Part shown: positions 6,433-14,000 of the stretch, piece by piece
Position numbering within the stretch: the first letter of the stretch is position 1
Layout: each line of letters begins with the position of its first letter
Assembly: GCA_947374535.1 (NCBI GenBank)
Contig: CANCCJ010000059.1
Coordinates: 1 to 15,315, forward strand
Origin: Comamonadaceae bacterium
GTDB lineage: Bacteria > Pseudomonadota > Gammaproteobacteria > Burkholderiales > Burkholderiaceae
Direction: 5' to 3'
DNA length: 15,315 nt
Position numbers and translations under genes: made by a program
Notes under the pieces: model-generated
Seen by the model: only the letters and a program-made list of their open reading frames with translations
What the model was told of the DNA's origin: nothing
Databases searched by the model: none

Positions 6433-7275
6433 TCAAAAGGTTGCAAGAATCGCTTGGCGCAACTCGTCGGTGATTTCGGGCTTCACACCAAACCACGCTT
6501 CAAATGCAGGAATCGCTTGGTTCAACAACATGCCTAAACCATTCACCGTCGCATTGCCACGCTCACGCGCCGCCGCCAACAAAGGTGTTTCCAGCGGGAT
6601 GTAAATCAAGTCAGACACCATCGCCGATTTGGGCAACGCAGCCAAATTGATCTCGAGTGGTGGTTGACCATACATGCCCTGGTTGGTGGTGTTGACCAAC
6701 ATGGCAGCGCCTTCTAGCGCAGCGTTGCGTTCGTCCCATTCGTAGGTTTTTACAACTGACGTATCAACCGATGCCAACTCATCCGCCTTGGCGCGTGTTC
6801 GGTTGATCAGGCGGATTTCTTTTGCGCCTTCATCCAACAAGCTGATGACCACCGCGCGTGCTGCGCCACCCGAGCCCAACACCACGATGGGGCCGTCATC
6901 TGCACGCCATGTGGGCTTGGCATCTTTCAAACTTTGAATGTAGCCAAACCCATCGTTGTTAAAGCCATGAAGACTGCCATCGGGCTGAACCACGATGCAA
7001 TTGATCGCGCCGATGCGTTGCGCCATAGGACTTAACTTGTCCATCAGCTTCATGGCCATCAGTTTGTGAGGCTGGGTGATATTGCAACCTGCAATGCCCA
7101 GTGCAGACAAACCTCTGACCGCCGCTTCCACGTTTTCAATCTGCACAGGAAAGTGCCCGTAGGCACCTTTCAAGTTGTATTTTTTAATCCAGTAGTTGTG
7201 CAAGATCGGGGAGCGCGATTGAAACACTGGCATCCCCATGACGCCCGCCAACTTGAACTGATTGCTATCTGACAT
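6433..7275 (-). CDS. aroE: Shikimate/quinate 5-dehydrogenase family protein (AroE-like)
   Basis: A 280-aa NAD(P)-dependent dehydrogenase interconverting shikimate (or quinate) and 3-dehydro products. Substrate-site residues are present: Ser20 and Ser22 (QSRSP), Lys71 (NITQPHK), Asn92 (GAINC), Asp108 (FNNDG) and Gln253 (LLNQ). The nucleotide fold shows GSGGAARA (134-141) and NRTRAK (158-163); NRT with following basic residues is typical of NADP use. Differences from housekeeping AroE include NNDG instead of NTDG, SRSP instead of SLSP/SKSP, and TTNQGM instead of the usual T-x-x-GM. Its place between an ABC binding protein (14 bases upstream) and a LigI-like hydrolase (three bases downstream) points to catabolism of hydroaromatic acids rather than the shikimate biosynthetic pathway. 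AAGG seven bases before ATG 7275 supports the start. A quiA/ydiB-like or other specialised SDH-like role is possible, so the symbol is family-level only. Confidence 0.85.
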   Translation of the reverse strand: MSDSNQFKLAGVMGMPVFQSRSPILHNYWIKKYNLKGAYGHFPVQIENVEAAVRGLSALGIAGCNITQPHKLMAMKLMDKLSPMAQRIGAINCIVVQPDGSLHGFNNDGFGYIQSLKDAKPTWRADDGPIVVLGSGGAARAVVISLLDEGAKEIRLINRTRAKADELASVDTSVVKTYEWDERNAALEGAAMLVNTTNQGMYGQPPLEINLAALPKSAMVSDLIYIPLETPLLAAARERGNATVNGLGMLLNQAIPAFEAWFGVKPEITDELRQAILATF

Positions 7276-7289
7276 TCTTCAAACCTTGT

Positions 7290-8426
7290 TTATTTTTTGT
7301 TCACGGGAGGCAAAATTTCGCTCACCACTTGTTTGCCATTCACCACGGTGGTCAAGTAGCTTTCACGATCCAAATCACCGTTCTCGTCGTACGAAATATC
7401 CAGCAACAAACCGGGATTCGTTTTTGCAGACAGGCTGACGTTTTTCATCGCTGCGGCAAATGCTTTGGAGTCAAATTTGCCAATCTTTTCGGTCACCGCC
7501 TTGACGGTGTACATGCCGATGTAACCCTTCAAACCATTGTGATCAGAGCGAGATCCGTATTCTTTCTGGAATGCAGCATCGAACTTTTTCACACCGGCTT
7601 GGGGGGCATCGGCTGTCAAGCCAACGTGGGCAATAGCGCCGTTGGCTGCATCGCCTGCCAGCTCAATCACTTTCTGACTGGTCAAGACTGTTTCACCAAT
7701 CACTGGCTTCTTATAGCCTTGCTTTTTCAATTCGCGCAGCAAGCGTGCCGACTCTTCTTCGTTGGTGTACGCAAACAAAGCATCCGCATTCGATTGTTTG
7801 GCCTTCACCACCACGCTGCTGAAGTCGACCTGGCCTGGCTCTGAAGAAATATCTGCGCCCACTTTGATGCCACGAGCTTCTAAGGCCTTGATGATCAAAT
7901 CGCGACCGCCTTTACCAAAGTCGTTGTTCACATACACCACGTCGACGGTCTTGGCTTTTACTTTATCTTTGATGTAGTTCGCAATCTTGGGCATCGCTGT
8001 GGATTGCGTGAAGGATGTGCGGAAGATGTAAGGGTTACCTTGCTGCGTGATCGCTGCAGCCTCGCCGCCCGTAAAGTTTGGAATCTCAGCGCGTTTGGTG
8101 GATGCCATGCTCACCATGATGGAGCCAGAAAAAACGGGGCCCATCACAACATAAACACCGTCATCCACGGCCTTGTCAGTCAGGCCCTTGGCCACGCCGG
8201 GGTTGGATTGCGTGTCATACGACACATAGTCCACCTTCTTACCCAAGATGCCGCCTGCAGCGTTGATCTCTTTGACTGCCAACTTAATGCCGTTGTCAAA
8301 GTTGGTACCCGACGTGGTGCCCGTGCCCGTGAGTTCAACCAAACCCACAATCTTGACGTTTTGCGCGCTCGCGATAGAGGCCACGCCAATCAGCGACGAC
8401 AGCACCAGTTGTTTGAATAATTTCAT
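7290..8426 (-). CDS. Branched-chain amino acid-type ABC transporter substrate-binding protein (LivK family)
   Basis: A 378-aa periplasmic binding protein with a Sec signal peptide (MKLFKQ, hydrophobic stretch, probable cleavage after ASA at residue 21). The mature part starts NVKIVGLVELTGTGTTSG and continues with NGIKLAVKEINAAGGILGKKV, then VVMGPVFSGS and VDVVYVNNDFGKGG, all standard for the two-lobed LivK/Leu-Ile-Val-binding fold (Peripla_BP_6). In Burkholderiales this family binds many aromatic and other organic acids besides amino acids, so the ligand is open; the neighbours suggest a (hydro)aromatic acid. No permease (LivH/LivM) or ATPase (LivG/LivF) is encoded here, so it must serve a transporter located elsewhere. 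AGGAG six bases before the ATG gives a firm start. It is followed after 14 bases by the aroE-like gene, probably in one transcript. Confidence 0.93.
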   Translation of the reverse strand: MKLFKQLVLSSLIGVASIASAQNVKIVGLVELTGTGTTSGTNFDNGIKLAVKEINAAGGILGKKVDYVSYDTQSNPGVAKGLTDKAVDDGVYVVMGPVFSGSIMVSMASTKRAEIPNFTGGEAAAITQQGNPYIFRTSFTQSTAMPKIANYIKDKVKAKTVDVVYVNNDFGKGGRDLIIKALEARGIKVGADISSEPGQVDFSSVVVKAKQSNADALFAYTNEEESARLLRELKKQGYKKPVIGETVLTSQKVIELAGDAANGAIAHVGLTADAPQAGVKKFDAAFQKEYGSRSDHNGLKGYIGMYTVKAVTEKIGKFDSKAFAAAMKNVSLSAKTNPGLLLDISYDENGDLDRESYLTTVVNGKQVVSEILPPVNKK

Positions 8427-8458
8427 CTATGTCTCCTGTAATAAAAAATTTCTGCGAA

Positions 8459-8505
8459 CTTCGAAAAATGAAACTGCATTCTGCACCTCAATTTCATCCA
8501 CGAAG
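8459..8505. repeat. Interrupted inverted repeat upstream of the LivK-type gene
   Basis: CTTCG-AAAA-ATGAAA (8459-8473) pairs with TTTCAT-CCA-CGAAG (8492-8505), leaving 18 unpaired bases in the centre. It lies about 35-80 bases upstream of the binding-protein start within the 141-base gap after the dioxygenase gene. It could be an operator or a folded leader of the downstream genes; no -35/-10 pair there is convincing. Confidence 0.3.
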
Positions 8506-8567
8506 ATACCAAAGCGGCTGTCGCAATCACGATTTAGCAGTCGGGAAAACCCTGAAAAACCGAAGCA

Positions 8568-9362
8568 TCAATCAAAGATCCAAGCACCCAAATGTGTTGG
8601 CCCCACCATGCCAGCCCACATCCTGCGACCGGGTGCATCACTACCCGCACCACTGGCCACCATCAAGGGAATCAAATGCTCTTCGCGTGGATGCGTTTCC
8701 ACACCACCGGGCGCGGTGCTCCAGTGCATCAAGCGCTCGGTGCGCTCTGCTTGATTGCCGTTGAGGGCGACATCTAACCATTGATGAAACTTCTCAGATG
8801 CTGGCCCACCTTGTGAAAAGTTACGCAAGTTATGAAAGCTCATCCCGCTGCCGATGACCAAAACACCTTCATCACGCAAGCTGCTCAATGCCTGACCAAG
8901 CTTGCAATGCAACACAGGGTCTAAGCTGGGGTGAATCGACATGGCCACCACCGGAATTTCGGCTTTTGGAAACATCACCTTCAGAGGAATAAACACACCA
9001 TGATCCCAGCCATAGTCGGCATCCACGTTCACGGGGTAGCCCGCTTGTTGCAGCAACGCTGCGGCATGTGAAGCGAGTTCAGGCTGGCCGGGTGCGGGGT
9101 ATTCAATTTGATAAGTCTCCTTCGGGAAACCGTCATAGTCGTAAATCAACGCCGGCTTTGCACCTCCAGTGAAGGTGGGGATTTGCGTTTCCCAATGTGC
9201 CGTGACGATCAGAATCGCCTTGGGTGTTCTAGCCAAGGTGCTATGAATGCCGCGCAAAAAATTCTCTGTCGCTTGGTAGCGCGCCTTGCGCTCGCCCGTC
9301 ATAAAAAATGAAGGGCCACCGCCATGAGGCAGGTACATTGCTGGCATTCGCGTTACGCTCAT
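8568..9362 (-). CDS. Class III extradiol ring-cleavage dioxygenase, LigB superfamily (4,5-DOPA dioxygenase-like)
   Basis: A 264-aa single-domain member of the LigB/DODA superfamily, cytoplasmic, expected to cleave a catechol-type ring with Fe(II) (some members carry zinc). Probable metal ligands are His13 (YLPHGGGP), His56 (VTAHWET) and His229 (HPREEHLIPL); His121 (WDHGVFIPL) and His177 (GSGMSFHNL) are the other family-conserved histidines. The length matches E. coli YgiD-type proteins, not the two-subunit LigAB. It is the first gene of the minus-strand group that includes an AroE-like dehydrogenase and a LigI-like lactonase, which suggests aromatic catabolism, but the ring substrate is unknown. 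The start at 9362 lacks a clear Shine-Dalgarno site; an internal ATG at residue 6 or 9 is possible. It is divergent from the TctC-like gene with at most 40 bases between starts. Confidence 0.88.
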   Translation of the reverse strand: MSVTRMPAMYLPHGGGPSFFMTGERKARYQATENFLRGIHSTLARTPKAILIVTAHWETQIPTFTGGAKPALIYDYDGFPKETYQIEYPAPGQPELASHAAALLQQAGYPVNVDADYGWDHGVFIPLKVMFPKAEIPVVAMSIHPSLDPVLHCKLGQALSSLRDEGVLVIGSGMSFHNLRNFSQGGPASEKFHQWLDVALNGNQAERTERLMHWSTAPGGVETHPREEHLIPLMVASGAGSDAPGRRMWAGMVGPTHLGAWIFD

Positions 9363-9389
9363 CGCACGTCTTTCGTTTCACATGACATC

Positions 9390-9394
9390 AGAGG
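9390..9394 (+). promoter_or_regulatory. Shine-Dalgarno site supporting a TTG start
   Basis: AGAGG lies eight bases before TTG 9403-9405, in frame with the Bug-type binding protein. The upstream ATG at 9382 has no purine-rich sequence before it. This favours TTG as the true start, removing seven residues (MTSEAYI) ahead of the signal peptide. Confidence 0.5.
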
Positions 9395-9402
9395 CCTACA
9401 TT

Positions 9403-10398
9403 TTGACTCACACCCAACTCACCCGCCGCCAACTGCTGACTCACTCCGCTGCATCTGCGCTGGCTTTGTCACCCGTCTTCGCTGATGCCGAAGCCACATG
9501 GCCCACCAAGCCCTTGCGTTTGGTCGTACCGTTTGCGCCCGGTGGAAGCTCTGAAATTGTGGCGCGCGCACTAGCTGGCGAGATGGCCAAGACGATTGGC
9601 CAAAACGTGTTTGTGGACAACAAGCCAGGCGGCGCAGGCAACATTGCCATGCAAGAAGTGGCCAATGCCACAGACGATCACACGCTCATCTTGGGCCACA
9701 TCGGCACGCTGGCGGTAAACCAATACATCTTTCCCAAGCTGCCCTACGACCCCAACAAAGATTTCACGCCCATCACGCTCATCTCTAAAGTCCCCAGCTT
9801 GTATGTGGTGCACCCCGACTTGCCCGTGAAGAACCTCAAAGAATTTGTGGCCTACGCCAAAGCCAACCCGGGCAAGCTCAGCTACGGCTCTGCAGGCAAT
9901 GGCAGCGCAGGCCACTTGGCGTTTGAATATTTGAAGATGGCCACCGACACCTTCATGCTGCACGTGCCCTACCGTGGCACGGGCGCGATGCTGACCGACC
10001 TCATGGCTGGACGCTTGGACGCCGCCGCCGCAGGTGCGCCCGCACTGTTGCAGTTCATCAAAGCGGGCAAGCTGCGTTGCATTGCCACAGGCAGCAGCAC
10101 GCGCTTGCCTTTGTTGCCCGATGTACCCACCGTGGCTGAGCAAGGCTACAAAGGTTTTGAGATGACGCAGTGGTACGGCCTGATGGCCCCCAGCAAACTT
10201 CCCAAGACCCACATCGAAAAGCTAGAGAAAGAAGCCATCGCCGCTGCGCGTAGCAAAGTGGTGCACGACAAACTCAGCCAAGACACTGCGCTGGCCATCG
10301 GCAGCACGCGAGCCGAGTTTGAAGCCTTCATCAAACTCGAACAAGCGCGATGGAAGCCTGTGATTGCCCGCGCCCAAATTCGACCTGAGGGGATTTAA
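9403..10398 (+). CDS. Tripartite tricarboxylate transporter substrate-binding protein (Bug/TctC family)
   Basis: A periplasmic binding protein of 331 aa (338 if the ATG at 9382 is used). The N-terminus TRRQLLTHSAASALALSP is a twin-arginine-like signal with probable cleavage after ADA. The mature part shows the Bug family blocks WPTKPLRLVVPFAPGGSSEI, DNKPGGAGNIA, YDPNKDFTPITLI, GSAGNGSAGHLA, VPYRGTGAMLTDL and PDVPTVAEQGYKGFE plus WYGLMAP. The usual Asp after APGGSS is Glu here. These proteins bind carboxylates for TctAB permeases; Burkholderiales have very many orphans, and no tctA or tctB is present here. The start at TTG 9403 is chosen for its AGAGG site. It is divergent from the dioxygenase gene and only 11 bases ahead of trxC, so a shared transcript with trxC is likely. 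The ligand is unknown. Confidence 0.92.
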   Translation: MTHTQLTRRQLLTHSAASALALSPVFADAEATWPTKPLRLVVPFAPGGSSEIVARALAGEMAKTIGQNVFVDNKPGGAGNIAMQEVANATDDHTLILGHIGTLAVNQYIFPKLPYDPNKDFTPITLISKVPSLYVVHPDLPVKNLKEFVAYAKANPGKLSYGSAGNGSAGHLAFEYLKMATDTFMLHVPYRGTGAMLTDLMAGRLDAAAAGAPALLQFIKAGKLRCIATGSSTRLPLLPDVPTVAEQGYKGFEMTQWYGLMAPSKLPKTHIEKLEKEAIAAARSKVVHDKLSQDTALAIGSTRAEFEAFIKLEQARWKPVIARAQIRPEGI

Positions 10399-10402
10399 GG
10401 AG
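10397..10402 (+). promoter_or_regulatory. Strong Shine-Dalgarno site of trxC overlapping the upstream stop
   Basis: AAGGAG lies seven bases before the trxC ATG and its first two bases are the last two of the TAA stop of the Bug-type gene. The overlap suggests that ribosomes ending the first gene can help start the second. Confidence 0.65.
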
Positions 10403-10409
10403 TTCTGCC

Positions 10410-10847
10410 ATGACCAAGCATGTCGTCTGCCCACACTGCAACAGCACCAACCGCGTGCCCAAAGACAAGCTCAACGCCAACGCAGTGCTGTCCTGCGGCA
10501 AGTGCCACCAAGCTTTGTTTGACAAGCACCCAGCGGCACTCAATGCCGCGAGCTTGAACGCACAAATTGCCAAAAGCGATGTGCCCGTGGTGGTGGACTT
10601 TTGGGCCCCGTGGTGTGGCCCCTGTCGCATGATGGCCCCTGAATATGAAAAAGCCTGCGCCTTGGTAGAACCCAAAGCCAGGCTGGTGAAGGTGGACACT
10701 GAAGCACACCAAGACGCTGGCGCGCAGCACAACATTCGCAGCATCCCCACGCTGGCCATCTTCAAAGGTGGCCGCGAAGTGGCGCGTATCTCGGGTGCAC
10801 GCTCAGCAGCTGATTTGGTGCAGTGGATCAATAGCCAAATCAGTTAA
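10410..10847 (+). CDS. trxC: Thioredoxin 2 (zinc-binding thioredoxin, TrxC)
   Basis: A 145-aa cytoplasmic protein-disulfide reductase. An N-terminal zinc finger is formed by Cys7/Cys10 (CPHC) and Cys29/Cys32 (CGKC), the mark that separates TrxC from TrxA. The thioredoxin fold follows, with the active site WCGPC (Cys69, Cys72) and the cis-proline Pro113 in RSIPT. The length matches E. coli TrxC (139 aa). Reduced by thioredoxin reductase, it supplies electrons to ribonucleotide reductase, methionine sulfoxide reductase and oxidised proteins, and in E. coli it belongs to the OxyR oxidative-stress response; no OxyR site is evident here. It has a strong AAGGAG site and lies 11 bases after the Bug-type gene. 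An internal promoter within that gene is possible. Confidence 0.96.
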   Translation: MTKHVVCPHCNSTNRVPKDKLNANAVLSCGKCHQALFDKHPAALNAASLNAQIAKSDVPVVVDFWAPWCGPCRMMAPEYEKACALVEPKARLVKVDTEAHQDAGAQHNIRSIPTLAIFKGGREVARISGARSAADLVQWINSQIS

Positions 10848-10904
10848 GCGGCATTAACCGCACGTGAAGTCTTTCACCCTATTCCTGTACCACTGCAAGT
10901 TGGC

Positions 10905-10932
10905 TTGCCACAACGCTTTGAGGCGAAATATT
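10905..10932 (+). promoter_or_regulatory. Possible sigma-70 promoter of recC
   Basis: TTGCCA (10905-10910, five of six -35 bases) and AATATT (10927-10932, four of six -10 bases) are 16 bases apart in the 191-base gap between trxC and recC. Transcription would start near 10939, about 100 bases before the recC ATG. Nothing else in this gap (10848-11038) stands out: no clear terminator for trxC and no believable small gene. Confidence 0.35.
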
Positions 10933-11038
10933 CAATCGGCATCGACTTGATTCAGGCTCACGGTTTGCGCCCAGCCATCCAGTATGCTCACTGGCTCACG
11001 CAAATATTCAGCCCCTTTTTTCGCCCGCCCTGTCCTAC

Positions 11039-14000
11039 ATGTCTAGCCCCCACGCCACCGGTTTTATGGTGCTTCATAGCAACCAGCTAGAGGGCCTGCG
11101 CGAGTTGGCGGTGCAGTTCATCCGCAACCACCCGCTGCCCGTGCTCGCGCCCGAGGTGCTGCTGGTGCAAAGCAACGGCATGAAGCATTGGCTAGAGCTG
11201 GCCTTGGCCAAAGACCTTGGCATTTGCGCGGCCACGCAGGTGGAGCTGCCGTCGACGAAACTGTGGCAGATTTACCGCGCCGTGCTGGGCCCCAGCAACG
11301 TACCCGCGCACATGCCGCTGGACAAGTCGCCACTGGTGTGGCGCATCATGCGTTTGCTGCCCAATTTATTGGCACAGCCCAGCTTTGCGCCGCTGAAGAA
11401 TTACCTAGGCCAATCTGAAGATCAAGCCTCGCCCATGAACCGCCGCGTGTACCAACTGGCCTCGCAGCTGGCCGACGTGCTGGACGGCTACCAAAACTAC
11501 CGCGCCGATTGGCTAGAAGACTGGGCCAACAGCAAAGACCAACTGCGCACACAAGCAGGCATGGCTACGCCACTGCCCACCGCACAAAGCTGGCAGCCCG
11601 CGCTGTGGCGCGATTTGCTGAACGACCTTGCGGGTGATGCCGAGGTGCAGGCGGCTCTTCAAGCAGATACACAACACAGCTACAGCTCGCGAGCCAAAGT
11701 ACACGAAGCGTTCATGGCCAAGATGACCACCTTGCCCGAGGGCCAACGCCCTGCGGGTGTGCCGCATCGCATCATGGTGTTTGGCGTGACGTCGCTGCCC
11801 ATGCAAACCGTGCAGGCGCTGGCCGCTTTGGGCCGCGTGTGCCAAGTGCTCATGCTGGTGCAAAACCCCTGTCAGCACTTCTGGGGCCATGCGGTGGAAA
11901 GCCGTGTGCCATTGGCTAAGTTGTCTAAGCAACGCCAAGCCCACAAAGCCGGTTTGCCCGTGCCGCAAGACGATGGGTCATTGACCGAAAGCGAACAATA
12001 CAAGTTGCATACCGACACGCACCCCCTGCTGGCCGCATGGGGCAAACATGGCCGCGACTACTTGCACTTGCTGGATGGCTTTGACGATGTAGACCAATAC
12101 AAAGGCCAGTTCAACCGCGTGGAAGTGTTTGTAGACCCCGCGCACACCGCCGCCGATGAAGGTCGCGAGCCCAACATGCTCGAACACTTGCAGTCAGCCT
12201 TGCTCAACTTAGAACCATTGCCACCCACGCCCGCACCTGTGCAAGCCGACGACACCAGCATTGCCTTTGTGCAAACGCACGCCGCGCAACGCGAAGTCGA
12301 AGTGCTGCACGACCGCTTGCTGGCGTGGCTCGATGCCGACCCCGCCTTGAAGCCCGCCGACATCATGGTGATGGTGCCCGACATGGCCAACTTTGCGCCG
12401 CACATTCACGCGGTGTTTGGCCGCTTCGCTAGCCATGACCCGCGCCACCTGCCCTACACCGTGGCCGACACCACACCTCACACCGAGCCGTTGGTGCAAG
12501 CCCTAGACACCTTGCTGCAACTGCCTCAACTGCGCGTGACCCGCGTGGAGTGGCAAAGCCTGTTTGAAGTGGCCGCTGTGCGCGAACGCTTCGGCCTTGA
12601 AGAACACGACGTGGCCCAACTCGACACCTGGCTGGCCGACGCAGGCGTGCGCTGGGGCCTAGATGCACCACATCGCAAACCGTGGGGCATTGCACCCGAC
12701 ATGGCCGACGCCAATCAAAACAGTTGGCTGTTTGGCATGGAGCGTTTGCTGCTCGGTTATGCCGTGGGGCGTTCAAGCACGACAAGTGATACAGAGGGTG
12801 CGCACATCAGCAACACACTCGCCACACCATGGGCCAACACCCTGCCACAGCCGGGCCTAGGCGGGTTAGACGCACGCGTGATCGATGGTCTGTTGCAATG
12901 GCTGCGCCACACACAAATTGCGCTGCTTAAACTGCGCCAAGACCACACGCCCACCGAATGGGTGGCGGTGTTGCAGCAGCTTGTGGCTTTGTTCTTCAAG
13001 CCCAGCGACGAAGCCGATGAGCGATTGATCGAGCGCGTGATGGCCCCGCTCGAAACCTGGCTGGCCGAATGCCAACTGGCACGCCTCGACAGCCCCCTGC
13101 CACTGGTGGTGGTGCGCGAACACTGGATGGCCCAACTGCAACAACCCGCCATGCAACGCCGCTTCTTTGGCGGTGGCGTGCAGTTCGCCACGCTCATGCC
13201 CATGCGCTCGATTCCGTTCAAGTGCGTGTGCTTGCTAGGCATGAACGATGGCGACTATCCACGCAGCCAAACCCCACGCGACTTTGATTTGATGAGCGAC
13301 GCCGCACATGCAGGCAGCACGCAATCACACTGGCGTGCAGGTGACCGCTCGCGCCGCGAAGACGACCGCTATTTGTTTTTAGAAGCGCTGCTGTCGGCCC
13401 GCGAAAAGCTCTACATCAGCTGGCAAGGCCGCCGCACCACAGACCATGAAGTCAAGCCCCCTTCGGTTCTGGTAGCGCAACTGATGGACTACCTCAATGC
13501 AGTGTGGACGCAGCGCAACGACAAGGGTCAAACCATACCCGCGTGCGAAGCACCGTTGCAGCCGCTGCACGCGTTTTCACAAGCGTACTTTCGTCAAGGC
13601 ACGGGCGTGCAAACCTACGCGTCTGATTGGCAAACAGCGCAAAGCAACACACGCACAGCGCCACCCAAAACGACCGACACAACAGATGCCACTGCGCCCA
13701 CTGAGCTTGCACTCAAGCAACTCAACCGCTTGCTCAAACAGCCCGTGGATGTGTTTGTGCGCGACCGCTTGCGCTTGTATCTAGACAGCCCCCAAGAAGC
13801 CAGCGCACAAGAAGAGCCATTTGCGCTCAACCACCTCGACAGCTTTGCACTCACGCAAAGCATCGTGCAAGCGCCCGACCCCGAACATGCGCTGCAAGTA
13901 CTGCGCCTCAGTGGTGAACTGGCCTTGGCTGGTTTTGGTCAAGCGCAACAAGACATGTTGCTGCAACAACGCGATGCGCTGCTGGAACGCTTTGAAGACA

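Noticed and set aside
8248..8754. 168-codon plus-strand open frame spanning the LivK-type/dioxygenase gap
   Set aside because: It is antisense to the ends of two real genes and shows no family pattern.
9571..10212. 213-codon minus-strand open frame opposite the Bug-type gene
   Set aside because: Antisense of a well-supported gene, composition dominated by Gly/His/Val, no recognisable domain.
10848..10861. GCGG-CATTAA-CCGC hairpin right after the trxC stop
   Set aside because: Only four base pairs with a six-base loop and no T-run; too weak to call a terminator.
10905..11090. 61-codon open frame between trxC and recC
   Set aside because: No ribosome site, overlaps the recC start region, Pro/Cys-rich low-complexity end; overlaps the likely recC promoter instead.
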